Positions 37,429 to 47,727 of a stretch of DNA of 64,000 bases are shown here, piece after piece. The notes under the pieces were generated by a model. That model worked only from the letters and a program-made list of their open reading frames with translations. It made no database searches and was not told where the DNA came from. The translations under genes and the position numbers were made by a program. This DNA is from an uncultured Prevotellaceae bacterium (GTDB lineage: Bacteria; Bacteroidota; Bacteroidia; Bacteroidales; Bacteroidaceae): assembly GCA_900318915.1 (NCBI GenBank), contig ONMI01000004.1:1-64000 (forward strand). Direction: 5' to 3'. Position 1 is the first letter of the stretch. Each line of letters begins with the position of its first letter.

Positions 37429-37462
37429 AATATATTCACATTTTATTTAATTCAAAACTGAA

Positions 37463-38077
37463 ATGCCAGGATTATTAGGAAAGAAAATCGGAATGACATC
37501 CGTGTTCAGTGCCGACGGTAAAAACATACCGTGCACTGTTATCGAAGCTGGTCCTTGTGTTGTGACTCAGGTGAAGACTGTCGAGAAAGACGGTTACAAG
37601 GCTCTCCAACTGGCCTTTGGTGAGGCAAAGGAAAAGAACACCACCAAAGCGCTGATGGGTACCTTCAAGAAAGCTGGCACAACACCGAAAAAGCACTTGG
37701 CCGAGTTCAAGTTCGACGAGGAGTACAACCTCGGAGATGTCCTTACTGTCGAGATCTTCAACGACGCTGCTTTCGTTGACGTTGTCGGCACATCCAAAGG
37801 TAAGGGCTTCCAGGGCGTTATGAAGCGCCACGGATTCGGCGGTGTGGGACAGCAGACCCACGGTCAGGACGACCGCGCCCGCAAACCGGGTTCAATCGGT
37901 GCCTGCTCCTATCCCGCAAAAGTGTTCAAGGGAATGCGCATGGGCGGCCACATGGGATGTGACCGTGTCACTACTCAAAATCTGAAAGTGTTAAAAGTAA
38001 TACCGGAGCACAACCTCATCCTCGTAAAGGGTTCTGTGGCTGGTTTTAATGGTTCAACCGTCTTAATCAAGAAATAA
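37463..38077 (+). CDS. rplC: 50S ribosomal protein L3
   Basis: A 204-residue L3 whose central loop carries the Gln-containing motif QQTHGQDD, and GRMGGHMG-like segment reads [13 protein letters not shown]. The stop overlaps the rplD ATG by one nucleotide. Confidence 0.98.
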   Translation: MPGLLGKKIGMTSVFSADGKNIPCTVIEAGPCVVTQVKTVEKDGYKALQLAFGEAKEKNTTKALMGTFKKAGTTPKKHLAEFKFDEEYNLGDVLTVEIFNDAAFVDVVGTSKGKGFQGVMKRHGFGGVGQQTHGQDDRARKPGSIGACSYPAKVFKGMRMGGHMGCDRVTTQNLKVLKVIPEHNLILVKGSVAGFNGSTVLIKK

Positions 38078-38706
38078 TGGAAATTAACGTATTGAATATC
38101 AAGGGTCAGGAGACCGGAAGAAAGGTTACGTTAAACGAATCTATCTTTGGAATTGAACCGAACGACCACGTCCTCTACCTCGACGTGAAACAGTATCTGG
38201 GCAACCAGCGCCAGGGCACTGCCAAGGCCAAGGAGAGAAGTGAGCATGCCGGTTCCACCCGCAAGCTCGGACGCCAGAAAGGCGGCGGCGGCGCACGCCA
38301 CGGTGATATCAACTCGCCCCTCATGAAGGGTGGCGGCCGCGTGTTCGGTCCCAAACCCCGCGACTACCGCACCAAGCTCAACAAGAAGGTGAAGCAGCTC
38401 GCTCGCCGCAGCGCACTCACCTACAAGGCACAGGAGAATGCTATCATCGTAATCGAGGACTTCACCTTTGAAGCACCCAAGACTAAAGAATTCATAAATA
38501 TTGCTAAAAATCTTAAAGTCGATGGTAAGAAGCTGCTCATGGTTTTGCCCGAATCGAATAAAAACGTATATTTGTCGGCTCGAAATCTGCAGCGTTCCGA
38601 GGTTATGCTTGCATCATCACTCAATGCCTACAAGGTGTTGAATGCTGATGTTCTTGTCGTGACCGAAAATTCACTTAAGGTTATTGACGGTATCTTAACT
38701 AAATAA
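38077..38706 (+). CDS. rplD: 50S ribosomal protein L4
   Basis: A 209-residue L4 with the extended exit-tunnel loop ([19 protein letters not shown] in part, with [12 protein letters not shown]). L4 often doubles as the repressor of its own operon. It overlaps rplC by one base. Confidence 0.98.
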   Translation: MEINVLNIKGQETGRKVTLNESIFGIEPNDHVLYLDVKQYLGNQRQGTAKAKERSEHAGSTRKLGRQKGGGGARHGDINSPLMKGGGRVFGPKPRDYRTKLNKKVKQLARRSALTYKAQENAIIVIEDFTFEAPKTKEFINIAKNLKVDGKKLLMVLPESNKNVYLSARNLQRSEVMLASSLNAYKVLNADVLVVTENSLKVIDGILTK

Positions 38707-38718
38707 GGAGACACTAGA

Positions 38719-39012
38719 ATGGCTTTTATTATAAAACCCGTGGTCACTGAGAAGATGACCAAGACGACAGAGAAGCGCCCCAACCGCTACGGATTTATCG
38801 TCAGACCTGAGGCCAACAAGATACAGATCAAGGAAGAGGTGGAAAGCCTCTACAATGTGACTGTGGTCGATGTGAACACCATGTTCTACGCTGGCAAGCG
38901 CTCGCGCCGCTTCACCCGTGCAGGGCTCATCAAAGGCAAGACGAGCAGCTACAAAAAGGCTATCGTGACGCTGAAAGAGGGCGATACAATTGATTTTTAC
39001 AGCAACATATAA
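38719..39012 (+). CDS. rplW: 50S ribosomal protein L23
   Basis: A 97-residue L23 located at the peptide exit tunnel, docking site for trigger factor and SRP. The conserved N-terminal segment IIKPVVTEKMTK and the RPNRYGFIV strand are visible. Confidence 0.97.
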   Translation: MAFIIKPVVTEKMTKTTEKRPNRYGFIVRPEANKIQIKEEVESLYNVTVVDVNTMFYAGKRSRRFTRAGLIKGKTSSYKKAIVTLKEGDTIDFYSNI

Positions 39013-39018
39013 TATAAA

Positions 39019-39846
39019 ATGGCAGTACGTAAATTCAAGCCGGTAACCCCCGGCCAAAGACACAAAATTATTGGTACGTTCGAGGAAATTACTGCATCCG
39101 TACCAGAGAAGTCTCTCGTTGTTGGTAAATTGTCGACTGGTGGACGCAACAACACCGGTAAAATGACTGTTCGCTACAGAGGTGGCGGCCACAAGAGAAA
39201 GTATCGTTTCATCGACTTCAAACGAGAGAAGGATGGTGTTCCAGCTGTAGTGAAGACGATTGAGTACGACCCCAACCGGTCGGCACGAATCGCTCTGCTC
39301 TTCTACGCTGATGGTGAAAAACGCTATATTATTGCTCCCAACGGACTCGAGGTGGGCGCCACGCTGCTCTCGGGCGCAGAGGCTGCACCTGAGGTGGGCA
39401 ACTGCCTTCCCCTTGCCAACATCCCCGTGGGTACCGTGATTCACAACATCGAGTTGCGTCCCGGACAGGGAGCCCTTCTGGTCCGTTCCGCTGGTAATTT
39501 CGCTCAGTTGACTTCACGCGAGGGTGACTACTGCGTCATCAAACTCCCCTCAGGAGAGACTCGCAAGATCCTCAGTGCCTGCAAGGCTACCGTCGGTGCC
39601 GTCGGCAATTCCGACCACGCACTCGAGCAGTCGGGTAAGGCAGGTCGCACAAGATGGTTGGGCCGCAGGCCTCACAACCGCGGTGTCGTGATGAACCCCC
39701 ACGACCACCCCATGGGTGGTGGCGAAGGACGTCAGTCTGGTGGACATCCCCGCTCACGCAAAGGCTTGTATGCTAAAGGTCTCAAGACAAGAGCTCCCAA
39801 AAAGCAGTCCAACAAGTATATCATCGAGAGAGCAAAGAAAAAGTAA
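39019..39846 (+). CDS. rplB: 50S ribosomal protein L2
   Basis: A 275-residue L2 of the peptidyl-transferase region. The C-terminal histidine-containing stretch [17 protein letters not shown] and the [12 protein letters not shown] segment are intact. Confidence 0.98.
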   Translation: MAVRKFKPVTPGQRHKIIGTFEEITASVPEKSLVVGKLSTGGRNNTGKMTVRYRGGGHKRKYRFIDFKREKDGVPAVVKTIEYDPNRSARIALLFYADGEKRYIIAPNGLEVGATLLSGAEAAPEVGNCLPLANIPVGTVIHNIELRPGQGALLVRSAGNFAQLTSREGDYCVIKLPSGETRKILSACKATVGAVGNSDHALEQSGKAGRTRWLGRRPHNRGVVMNPHDHPMGGGEGRQSGGHPRSRKGLYAKGLKTRAPKKQSNKYIIERAKKK

Positions 39847-39866
39847 CAAGTTAAACAGAGCAAATT

Positions 39867-40133
39867 ATGAGTCGTTCATTAAAAAAAGGTCCATATATCA
39901 ACGTATCGCTCGAGAAGAAGATTCTCGCTATGAACGAGAGCGGCAAAAAGACCGTCGTGAAGACATGGGCTCGCGCATCAATGATTTCTCCCGACTTCGT
40001 GGGACATACCGTTGCTGTGCATAACGGAAACAAATTTATACCTGTTTACATCACCGAGAACATGGTGGGCCATAAGCTGGGAGAATTCTCACCTACACGC
40101 AAGTTTGGTGGACATGCCGGCAACAAGCGCTAA
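39867..40133 (+). CDS. rpsS: 30S ribosomal protein S19
   Basis: An 88-residue S19 with [19 protein letters not shown] and the C-terminal [17 protein letters not shown] signature. Between rplB and rplV as usual. Confidence 0.98.
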   Translation: MSRSLKKGPYINVSLEKKILAMNESGKKTVVKTWARASMISPDFVGHTVAVHNGNKFIPVYITENMVGHKLGEFSPTRKFGGHAGNKR

Positions 40134-40166
40134 ACAGGCTAACATTGAATCAAAACAAATAATATA

Positions 40167-40574
40167 ATGGGAGCAAGAAAAAGACTTTCGGCTGAAAAAA
40201 GAAAAGAAGCCCGCAAGAGCTTGTATTTCGCCAAGCTCAATGATGTGCCTTCCTCACCCCGCAAAATGCGCTACGTGGTCGACATGGTGCGCGGTATGGA
40301 AGTGAATAGAGCCCTCGCTGTGCTCAGATTCTCTAAAAAAGCCGCCTCTGCCAACGTAGAGCAGCTCCTCCGCTCGGCTATCGCCAACTGGGAGGTGAAA
40401 AACGGACGCAAGGCCGATGACGGCGAACTCTATATCACCCGTATCTTCGTGGATGAGGGTGTTACATGGAAACGCATGAGACCGGCACCCCAGGGCCGTG
40501 GTTACCGCATCCGCAAACGCAGCAACCACATCACCTTGTTCGTAGACAGTAATAATAATGACGAAAACAATTAA
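40167..40574 (+). CDS. rplV: 50S ribosomal protein L22
   Basis: A 135-residue L22, with the tunnel-lining beta hairpin near [20 protein letters not shown], the macrolide-relevant region, apparently of ordinary length. The C-terminal tail is Asn/Asp-rich ([10 protein letters not shown]). Confidence 0.97.
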   Translation: MGARKRLSAEKRKEARKSLYFAKLNDVPSSPRKMRYVVDMVRGMEVNRALAVLRFSKKAASANVEQLLRSAIANWEVKNGRKADDGELYITRIFVDEGVTWKRMRPAPQGRGYRIRKRSNHITLFVDSNNNDENN

Positions 40575-40579
40575 GCAGA

Positions 40580-41308
40580 ATGGGACAGAAAGTTAATCCG
40601 ATAAGCAATCGTCTGGGTATAATCAGAGGTTGGGACTCCAACTGGTTCGGTGGCAAGAACTTCGGTGACAACCTGGTTGAAGACCAGAAAATCCGCAAGT
40701 ATCTCAACGAGCGCCTGGCTAATGCAAGCGTGTCGCGCATCGTCATCGAGCGCACGCTCAAGCTCGTCACCATCACCATCTGCACGGCTCGTCCGGGTAT
40801 CGTCATCGGTAAGGGCGGACAGGATGTCGACAAACTGAAGGAAGAGTTGAAGAAACTCTACAACAAGGAGATCCAGATCAATATCTTCGAGGTGAAGAAG
40901 CCTGAGCTCGACGCCAACATCGTGGCTCACAACCTGGCCCGCCAGGTAGAAGGCAAAATCGCCTACCGTCGTGCCATCAAGATGGCTGTGGCCAACACCA
41001 TGCGCGCAGGTGCCGAGGGCATCAAGATCCAGATCACCGGCCGTCTGAACGGCGCTGAGATGGCACGCAAGGAAATGTACAAGGAGGGACGCACTCCGCT
41101 CCACACCTTCCGCGCCGACGTAGACTATTGCCAGGCCGAGGCCCTCACCAAGGTGGGTATTCTCGGTATTAAAGTGTGGATTTGCCGCGGTGAGGTATAC
41201 GGCAAGGTGGACCTCGCGCCCAACTTCGCTCAGGACAAGCAGCAGGGCCGTCAGGGTGGCGGACGCCGCAACGACCGGGGCAACCGCAAGAGAAACAATA
41301 ACCGTTAA
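40580..41308 (+). CDS. rpsC: 30S ribosomal protein S3
   Basis: A 242-residue S3 with the KH domain ([20 protein letters not shown]) at the mRNA entry site and a Gln/Gly/Arg-rich C-terminal tail ([15 protein letters not shown]). Confidence 0.98.
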   Translation: MGQKVNPISNRLGIIRGWDSNWFGGKNFGDNLVEDQKIRKYLNERLANASVSRIVIERTLKLVTITICTARPGIVIGKGGQDVDKLKEELKKLYNKEIQINIFEVKKPELDANIVAHNLARQVEGKIAYRRAIKMAVANTMRAGAEGIKIQITGRLNGAEMARKEMYKEGRTPLHTFRADVDYCQAEALTKVGILGIKVWICRGEVYGKVDLAPNFAQDKQQGRQGGGRRNDRGNRKRNNNR

Positions 41309-41324
41309 AAAGTAAGAAGAAATC

Positions 41325-41753
41325 ATGTTACAGCCCAAAAGAGTAAGATATAGAAGACCTCAGGACGGACGCGGCAACAAAGGCAACGCCCACCGTGGCA
41401 CTCAGCTGGCTTTCGGCTCCTTCGGCATCAAGACCCTTGAGGCCAAATGGATCGACAGCCGCCAGATTGAGGCCGCCCGTGTAGCCGTCAACAGATACAT
41501 GCAGCGCGAAGGTCAGGTTTGGATCCGAATCTTCCCGGACAAACCCATCACACGCAAGCCCGCTGATGTACGTATGGGTAAAGGTAAGGGTGACCCCGCA
41601 GGATGGGTGGCTCCCGTCACTCCCGGACGTATCCTCTTCGAGGTGGAGGGTGTGAGTTTCGACATCGCCAAAGAGGCTCTGCGACTCGCAGCACAGAAAC
41701 TGCCCGTGAAAACCAAGTTTATTGTCAGACGTGATTACGATAAAAACGCATAA
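41325..41753 (+). CDS. rplP: 50S ribosomal protein L16
   Basis: A 142-residue L16 with [15 protein letters not shown] and the [16 protein letters not shown] loop near the A site. Arg at the position usually hydroxylated in gammaproteobacteria lies within this loop. Confidence 0.98.
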   Translation: MLQPKRVRYRRPQDGRGNKGNAHRGTQLAFGSFGIKTLEAKWIDSRQIEAARVAVNRYMQREGQVWIRIFPDKPITRKPADVRMGKGKGDPAGWVAPVTPGRILFEVEGVSFDIAKEALRLAAQKLPVKTKFIVRRDYDKNA

Positions 41754-41756
41754 GCT

Positions 41757-41951
41757 ATGAAAACTGTAAATTTGAAAGAAATAGAGACTAGTGAGCTCAA
41801 GGAGAAACTCGAGGCTGAAGTGGGACGTCTGCATCAGATGAAACTCAACCATGCCGTTGCTCCGCTTGAGAATCCTTCGCAGATCAAGCTGTTGCGTCGC
41901 GACATCGCACGTATGAAGACCGAATTGCGTCAGAGAGAACTTAACAAATAA
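41757..41951 (+). CDS. rpmC: 50S ribosomal protein L29
   Basis: A 64-residue two-helix protein at the exit tunnel. The segment [21 protein letters not shown] and the [16 protein letters not shown] end are characteristic. Three nucleotides separate it from rplP. Confidence 0.95.
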   Translation: MKTVNLKEIETSELKEKLEAEVGRLHQMKLNHAVAPLENPSQIKLLRRDIARMKTELRQRELNK

Positions 41952-41953
41952 CA

Positions 41954-42220
41954 ATGGTCCAGATGGAAACTAGAAATTTAAGAAAAACCAGAACAGGTGT
42001 GGTCATCAGCGACAAAATGGAAAAATCCATTGTTATCGCAGCTAAGTTCAAAGAGATGCACCCCATTTACGGTAAGTTCGTCCAGAAAACGAAAAAGTAC
42101 CATGTTCATGACGAGAACAACGAGGCCCATGTGGGCGACACCGTGCTTGTCATGGAGACACGTCCCTTGAGCAAGACCAAGAGATGGAGATTAGTTCAAA
42201 TAATTGAAAAGGCCAAGTAA
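41954..42220 (+). CDS. rpsQ: 30S ribosomal protein S17
   Basis: Up to 88 residues with an OB fold and the signature [21 protein letters not shown]. The start is ambiguous: ATG at 41954 or ATG at 41963 ([12 protein letters not shown]), the latter fitting the family N-terminus better. Confidence 0.95.
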   Translation: MVQMETRNLRKTRTGVVISDKMEKSIVIAAKFKEMHPIYGKFVQKTKKYHVHDENNEAHVGDTVLVMETRPLSKTKRWRLVQIIEKAK

Positions 42221-42222
42221 TT

Positions 42223-42588
42223 ATGATACAGCAGGAATCAAGACTCACAGTATGCGACAACAGCGGCGCCCGCGAGGCACTCTGCATCCGCGTGCTCGGC
42301 GGCACAGGCCGTCGCTACGCCAGTGTCGGTGACATCATCGTGGTGGCCGTGAAAAACGTTATCCCCTCCAGCGACTTGAAGAAGGGTGCCGTTTCCAGAG
42401 CTCTTATCGTCCGCACGAAAAAGGAAATCCGCCGCGCCGACGGCTCCTACATCCGCTTCGACGACAATGCGTGCGTTCTCCTCAACAATGCCGGCGAACT
42501 CCGCGGCAGCCGCATCTTCGGCCCCGTGGCTCGTGAGCTGCGCGCCGTCAACATGAAGGTGGTCTCATTGGCACCCGAGGTGCTTTAA
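42223..42588 (+). CDS. rplN: 50S ribosomal protein L14
   Basis: A 121-residue L14 with [21 protein letters not shown] and [27 protein letters not shown] signatures. It lies at the subunit interface. Two nucleotides after rpsQ. Confidence 0.98.
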   Translation: MIQQESRLTVCDNSGAREALCIRVLGGTGRRYASVGDIIVVAVKNVIPSSDLKKGAVSRALIVRTKKEIRRADGSYIRFDDNACVLLNNAGELRGSRIFGPVARELRAVNMKVVSLAPEVL

Positions 42589-42610
42589 ATCTTAAACAAG
42601 TATTAATTCA

Positions 42611-42928
42611 ATGGTAAAGCTACATATCAAGAAAGGCGACAACGTCGTTGTGATCTCCGGTGAGGATAAAGGCAAGACGGGCAAGGTGCTGAAAGTACTC
42701 GTTGAGAAACAGCGTGCCATCGTAGAGGGCGTGAACATTGTGTCCAAGAGCACAAAACCCTCCGCCAAGAACCCTCAGGGTGGTATTCAGAAGGTAGAGG
42801 CTCCTATACACATGTCGAATCTCAGCCTCATAGATCCCAAAAGCAAAAAAGCTACCCGCGTCGCCACTAAGGTCGTCGACGGCAAGAAGGTCAGAATCGC
42901 TAAAAAATCCGGAGAGGAGATTAAATAA
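42611..42928 (+). CDS. rplX: 50S ribosomal protein L24
   Basis: A 105-residue L24 with the KOW motif [21 protein letters not shown]. It is an assembly initiator of the 50S. Its stop overlaps the rplE ATG by one base. Confidence 0.97.
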   Translation: MVKLHIKKGDNVVVISGEDKGKTGKVLKVLVEKQRAIVEGVNIVSKSTKPSAKNPQGGIQKVEAPIHMSNLSLIDPKSKKATRVATKVVDGKKVRIAKKSGEEIK

Positions 42929-43482
42929 TGGAAACAGCACAGTTAAAGAAAGTATACAAGGAGAGCATCGCTCCTGCCCTGAAGAAGCAGTTCAACTACC
43001 CTTCTTCCATGCAGGTGCCCGTCCTTAAGAAAATCGTCGTGAACCAGGGTCTCGGTGATGCCACACAGGACAAGAAAATCATCGATGTGGCCATCAACGA
43101 GCTCACCACCATCACAGGACAGAAGGCCGTCGCAACCTATTCCAGGAAAGACGTGGCCAACTTCAAGCTCCGCAAGAAGATGCCTATCGGTGTCATGGTG
43201 ACACTGCGCCGCGAGCGCATGTACGAGTTCCTCGAGAAACTCGTGCGCGTGGCTCTTCCCCGTATCCGCGACTTCAAAGGCATCGAGAGCAAACTCGACG
43301 GACGCGGCAACTATACCCTCGGTATCGAGGAGCAGATCATCTTCCCTGAGATCAATATCGATACCATCGACCGCATCCAGGGCATGAACATCACCTTCGT
43401 CACCTCGGCCAAAACCGATGAGGAGGGATATGCATTGCTCAAAGCTTTCGGTCTACCGTTCAAAAACGCTAAAAACGCATAA
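42928..43482 (+). CDS. rplE: 50S ribosomal protein L5
   Basis: A 184-residue 5S rRNA-binding protein with [13 protein letters not shown] and [17 protein letters not shown] signatures. Full length. Confidence 0.98.
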   Translation: METAQLKKVYKESIAPALKKQFNYPSSMQVPVLKKIVVNQGLGDATQDKKIIDVAINELTTITGQKAVATYSRKDVANFKLRKKMPIGVMVTLRRERMYEFLEKLVRVALPRIRDFKGIESKLDGRGNYTLGIEEQIIFPEINIDTIDRIQGMNITFVTSAKTDEEGYALLKAFGLPFKNAKNA

Positions 43483-43487
43483 ATCAT

Positions 43488-43790
43488 ATGGCAAAAGAAT
43501 CAATGAAGGCCCGTGAGGTCAAAAGAGCCAGAATGGTGGCCAAGTATGCTGCCAAGCGTGCTGAACTGAAGAAGATCATCGCCACAACCGACGATCCCGC
43601 TGAGGCCTATGAGGCTGCACGCAAGCTCCAGAGTATCCCGCGCAACGCCAACCCCATCCGTCTGCACAACCGCTGCAAGATCACCGGCCGTCCCAAAGGA
43701 TACATCCGCCAGTTCGGACTCTCACGTATCCAGTTCCGCGAGATGGCTTCCGCAGGTCTCATCCCGGGTGTGAAGAAGGCTAGCTGGTAA
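43488..43790 (+). CDS. rpsN: 30S ribosomal protein S14, zinc-free long form
   Basis: A 100-residue S14 lacking the CxxC zinc motifs of the short 61-residue form; only one Cys is seen in [21 protein letters not shown] long gap of 71 nt to rpsH follows, with a TCGGG/CCCGA hairpin at 43825-43839. Confidence 0.97.
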   Translation: MAKESMKAREVKRARMVAKYAAKRAELKKIIATTDDPAEAYEAARKLQSIPRNANPIRLHNRCKITGRPKGYIRQFGLSRIQFREMASAGLIPGVKKASW

Positions 43791-43861
43791 CAGAGAAGCA
43801 AAGCTCAATTTTTATTTAATATTGTCGGGGCAGTCCCGATTAATTAAACAATTAATTTTTT

Positions 43862-44257
43862 ATGACAGATCCAATAGCAGATTATCTGACGAGGCTCAGA
43901 AACGCCATTATGGCCCACCACAGAGTGGTGGAGGTTCCTGCCTCCAATTTGAAGAAGGAAATCACCAAAATCCTCTTCGAGAAAGGCTACATCCTCAACT
44001 ACAAGTTCATCGAGGATGGCCCCCAGGGCACTATCAAGGTGGCCCTCAAGTATGACCCCGTGACAAAGGCCAACGCCATCAAGAAGCTCCAGAGAGTTTC
44101 CTCTCCCGGACTCCGTAAGTACACGGGCTACAAGAATATGCCGAGAGTGATCAACGGACTGGGTATCGCCATCTTGTCCACCTCTCAGGGAGTTATGACC
44201 AACAAGGAGGCAGCCGAGCTCAAAATCGGCGGCGAAGTGCTCTGTTATGTTTACTAA
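43862..44257 (+). CDS. rpsH: 30S ribosomal protein S8
   Basis: A 131-residue S8 with MTDPIADYLTRLRNA and the C-terminal STSQGVMTNKEA segment. In E. coli S8 represses the spc operon; the hairpin just upstream of this gene could be tested as such a site. Confidence 0.98.
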   Translation: MTDPIADYLTRLRNAIMAHHRVVEVPASNLKKEITKILFEKGYILNYKFIEDGPQGTIKVALKYDPVTKANAIKKLQRVSSPGLRKYTGYKNMPRVINGLGIAILSTSQGVMTNKEAAELKIGGEVLCYVY

Positions 44258-44274
44258 TTGAAGGAGGATACGAT

Positions 44275-44841
44275 ATGTCTAGAATAGGTAAATTGCCCAT
44301 CGTCATTCCTGCAGGAGTGGAAATCAAACAGCAGAACGGTATCGTTACTGTAAAAGGACCGAAAGGTGAACTCACGCAGAAAGTAGACCCCTCCATCTTG
44401 ATGAAAGTCGAGAATGGTGAGGTGATTTTCGAGATCGATGAGAACAGCCCTGTCAATGTGAAGCAGAAGCAGGCGTTCCACGGTCTGTATCGCTCCCTCG
44501 TTCACAACATGGTGGTCGGTGTAAGCGAAGGCTTCAAGAAGACCCTCGAGCTCGTCGGTGTCGGTTACCGTGTGTCCAACCAGGGCAACATCATCGAGTT
44601 CGCTCTCGGTTATACACACCCCATCTTCATCCAGCTTCCCGCAGAGGTGAAAGTGGAGACGAAGTCGGAGAGAAACCAGAACCCCATCATCATGTTGGAG
44701 TCGTGCGACAAGCAGCTGCTCGGACAGATTTGCGCCAAGATACGCTCGTTCCGCAAGCCGGAGCCTTACAAGGGCAAGGGTGTGCTCTTCAAGGGCGAGG
44801 TTATCAGAAGAAAGTCGGGTAAGTCGGCATCAGCCAAGTAA
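44275..44841 (+). CDS. rplF: 50S ribosomal protein L6
   Basis: A 188-residue L6 with two related alpha/beta domains, starting MSRIGKLPIVIPAGVE, and the C-terminal signature RSFRKPEPYKGKGV. Confidence 0.98.
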   Translation: MSRIGKLPIVIPAGVEIKQQNGIVTVKGPKGELTQKVDPSILMKVENGEVIFEIDENSPVNVKQKQAFHGLYRSLVHNMVVGVSEGFKKTLELVGVGYRVSNQGNIIEFALGYTHPIFIQLPAEVKVETKSERNQNPIIMLESCDKQLLGQICAKIRSFRKPEPYKGKGVLFKGEVIRRKSGKSASAK

Positions 44842-44859
44842 CTTTAATAATTTGAGATT

Positions 44860-45204
44860 ATGACTACGAAGAAAATAGAAAGACGAATCAAGATAAAGTA
44901 CAGAATTCGTAAGAAGGTGAACGGTACTGCCGAGCGTCCCCGCATGAGTGTCTTCCGCAGCAACAAGCAGATTTACGTGCAGATTATCAACGACCTTACC
45001 AGCAAGACCCTCGTCTCTGCCTCTTCCCTCGGCCTGGAAGCCATGCCGAAGATTCAGCAGGCTCAGAAAGTGGGCGAGATGGTGGCTGAGAAAGCCAAGG
45101 CTGCCGGCATCACCACAGTGGTGTTCGACCGCAATGGTTATCTCTACCATGGCAGAGTGAAAGAACTGGCTGACGCAGCCCGTAAAGGTGGACTTAATTT
45201 CTAA
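44860..45204 (+). CDS. rplR: 50S ribosomal protein L18
   Basis: A 114-residue L18 that binds 5S rRNA, with [20 protein letters not shown] and [26 protein letters not shown] segments. Confidence 0.97.
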   Translation: MTTKKIERRIKIKYRIRKKVNGTAERPRMSVFRSNKQIYVQIINDLTSKTLVSASSLGLEAMPKIQQAQKVGEMVAEKAKAAGITTVVFDRNGYLYHGRVKELADAARKGGLNF

Positions 45205-45210
45205 ACGATT

Positions 45211-45720
45211 ATGGCAATAGATAAAATAATAGTCAATAATGACGAGTTGAAAGATCGCCTCGTGGCCATCAACCGTGTCACCAAGGTAACCAAGGGTGGT
45301 CGTACGTTCACGTTTGCTGCCATCGTCGTGGTTGGCGACGGTAAGGGAGTTCTCGGTTACGGTCTTGGAAAAGCCGGTGAGGTGACTGCCGCTATCGCTA
45401 AGGGCGTTGAGTCGGCCAAGAAAAACCTCGTCAAAGTGAATGTGCTCAAAGGTACCATACCTCATGAGATCGAGGTGGCCTACGGCGGTGCCAAAGTGTT
45501 CCTCAAGCCTGCTGCTCCCGGTACCGGAATGGTGGCTGGTGGCGCTATGCGTGCCGTGCTCGAGAGCGCCGGCATCACCGATGTGCTCGCCAAGTCGAAG
45601 GGTTCTTCCAACCCCCACAACCTGGTGAAGGCCACCATCAAGGCCCTCAGCGAGGTGCGCGATGCCTATACCGTGGCCGGTACACGCGGCATTCCCATGA
45701 GCAAAGTGTTTAACGGTTAA
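45211..45720 (+). CDS. rpsE: 30S ribosomal protein S5
   Basis: A 169-residue S5 with a dsRBD-like N-terminal domain ([20 protein letters not shown]) and the C-terminal [20 protein letters not shown] segment. It shapes the mRNA entry and helicase site. Confidence 0.98.
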   Translation: MAIDKIIVNNDELKDRLVAINRVTKVTKGGRTFTFAAIVVVGDGKGVLGYGLGKAGEVTAAIAKGVESAKKNLVKVNVLKGTIPHEIEVAYGGAKVFLKPAAPGTGMVAGGAMRAVLESAGITDVLAKSKGSSNPHNLVKATIKALSEVRDAYTVAGTRGIPMSKVFNG

Positions 45721-45730
45721 TATTACGGAT

Positions 45731-45907
45731 ATGGCAACGATAAAGATCAAGCAGATTAAGAGTAAAATCGGTTATCCGAAAGACCAGAAGCAGACCCTCG
45801 AGCGTCTCGGACTGCACAGAATCTCACAGGTCGTGGAGAAGGAAGACAATCCCAGCATCCGCGGTATGATTCAGAAAGTTCACCATCTGGTGGAAGTAGT
45901 TGAGTAA
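45731..45907 (+). CDS. rpmD: 50S ribosomal protein L30
   Basis: A 58-residue protein read directly from the sequence: it begins [20 protein letters not shown] and ends HHLVEVVE. The GCP-like turn [16 protein letters not shown] is the L30 signature. It sits between rpsE and rplO as in other bacteria. Confidence 0.95.
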   Translation: MATIKIKQIKSKIGYPKDQKQTLERLGLHRISQVVEKEDNPSIRGMIQKVHHLVEVVE

Positions 45908-45929
45908 TAATTTTGAAATTCGTACAAAA

Positions 45930-46376
45930 ATGAAATTGCATAATTTAAAACCCGCTGCCGGCTCCACTCACTCACGTCGCCGTATCGGACGTGGTCCTGG
46001 CTCCGGACTGGGCGGCACTTCTACCCGTGGTCACAAAGGTGCCAAGTCTCGCTCAGGTTACAAGAAAAAGGTAGGATTCGAAGGTGGTCAGATGCCGTTG
46101 CAGCGCCGTCTGCCGAAGGCTGGCTTCAAGAACATCAACCACAAGGAGTATTTCGCTGTGAACCTCTCCACCCTGCAGTCGCTTGCAGAGCAGAAGGAAC
46201 TCACAAAAATCGGTGTGGCCGAACTGAAGGCTGCCGGACTTACCAACGGTAAGGAACTCGTCAAGATCCTGGGCAACGGCGAACTCAAGGCCAAACTTGA
46301 GGTCGAGGCTCATGCTTTCTCTAAGACTGCCGAGGAGGCTATTAAGGCAGCTGGTGGTACAATAACTATAATTTAA
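45930..46376 (+). CDS. rplO: 50S ribosomal protein L15
   Basis: A 148-residue L15. The ATG at 45930 ([18 protein letters not shown]) matches the family start; the longer frame from 45900 would overlap rpmD. The Gly/Arg-rich N-terminal extension runs into the 50S core. Confidence 0.97.
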   Translation: MKLHNLKPAAGSTHSRRRIGRGPGSGLGGTSTRGHKGAKSRSGYKKKVGFEGGQMPLQRRLPKAGFKNINHKEYFAVNLSTLQSLAEQKELTKIGVAELKAAGLTNGKELVKILGNGELKAKLEVEAHAFSKTAEEAIKAAGGTITII

Positions 46377-46380
46377 GTAA

Positions 46381-47718
46381 ATGAAAAAGTTTATTGAGAC
46401 ACTGAAGAACATCTGGAAGGTGGAGGATTTGCGTCAGCGAATCCTCATCACCATCCTGTTTACAGCTATTTACCGTTTTGGTTCGTTTGTCGTACTTCCC
46501 GGCATCGACTATGACAAGTTGGAAAACCTGCAGCAGCAGACCGAGAGCGGTCTGATGTCGCTGCTGGATATGTTCTCCGGTGGCGCATTCTCTAACGCGT
46601 CGATTTTCGCTTTGGGAATCATGCCCTATATCTCTGCATCGATCGTCATGCAGCTTCTGGCAGTGGCAGTGCCTTACTTCCAGAAAATGCAGCGCGAGGG
46701 TGAGAGCGGACGCAAGCAGATCATGTGGTACACCCGTATCCTCACGGTCGCCATCCTGGTGTTCCAGGGTCCGTCCTATCTCATCAACCTCCGTATGCAG
46801 TCGGGCGGCGCGCTTGCCAGTGGTCTCTCCTGGTCCACGTTCGTTTATCCCGCAGTGGTCATACTCGCCGCCGGCAGTATGTTCATCCTCTGGCTGGGTG
46901 AGCGTATCACCGACAAGGGTGTGGGCAACGGTGTGTCGCTTATCATTATGATAGGTATCATCGCACGTCTGCCCCAGTCGTTCTTCCAGGAGGTCACATC
47001 ACGTTTCACCGCCATCACCAGTGGTGGTCTCGTGATGTTCATCATCGAGTTGCTCATTCTCTACGCTGTGGTGTGCGCAGCCTTGCTGCTGGTTCAGGCC
47101 GTACGCAAGGTGCCCGTGCAGTATGCGCGCAGGGTGCAGGGCAACAAGACCTATGGTGGAGCACGTCAGTATATTCCTCTTAAGCTCTTCGCCGCAAACG
47201 TGATGCCTATCATCTTCGCACAGGCCATCATGTTCATACCCCTCGCCATTGTGCAGTATTCCACCAACAGCACCAATTTTGTGATTCGCTCACTGATGGA
47301 CCACACGAGCTTGCTCTACAACATCATCTTCGCTGTGCTCATCATCGCCTTCACATTCTTCTATACCGCCATTACGCTCAATCCCACCCAGATGGCTGAG
47401 GACATGAAGCGCAACAATGGCTTTATACCTGGTGTGAAACCTGGCAAACCGACCGCCGACTATATCGATACCGTGATGTCGAGGCTCACCTGGCCGGGTT
47501 CGTTGTTCATTGCTTTCATTGCCATCATGCCGGCTCTCGCCGGACTGCTCAATGTTCAGCAAGGATTCGCACAATTCTTCGGTGGCACATCGTTGCTCAT
47601 TCTCGTCGGTGTGGTGATTGACACCCTCCAGCAGATACAGAGCCATCTGATGATGCGCCACTACGACGGATTGCTCAAAGCCGGCCACACACGCGCCGGT
47701 GGTGTCTCTGCCTATTAA
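46381..47718 (+). CDS. secY: Preprotein translocase subunit SecY
   Basis: A 445-residue ten-helix membrane channel. Transmembrane segments include the plug-bearing region after TM1 and the cytoplasmic loop RRVQGNKTYGGARQYIPLK that docks ribosomes and SecA. It lies between rplO and map, the classic spc-operon position. Confidence 0.98.
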   Translation: MKKFIETLKNIWKVEDLRQRILITILFTAIYRFGSFVVLPGIDYDKLENLQQQTESGLMSLLDMFSGGAFSNASIFALGIMPYISASIVMQLLAVAVPYFQKMQREGESGRKQIMWYTRILTVAILVFQGPSYLINLRMQSGGALASGLSWSTFVYPAVVILAAGSMFILWLGERITDKGVGNGVSLIIMIGIIARLPQSFFQEVTSRFTAITSGGLVMFIIELLILYAVVCAALLLVQAVRKVPVQYARRVQGNKTYGGARQYIPLKLFAANVMPIIFAQAIMFIPLAIVQYSTNSTNFVIRSLMDHTSLLYNIIFAVLIIAFTFFYTAITLNPTQMAEDMKRNNGFIPGVKPGKPTADYIDTVMSRLTWPGSLFIAFIAIMPALAGLLNVQQGFAQFFGGTSLLILVGVVIDTLQQIQSHLMMRHYDGLLKAGHTRAGGVSAY

Positions 47719-47727
47719 TCGGTCTCA

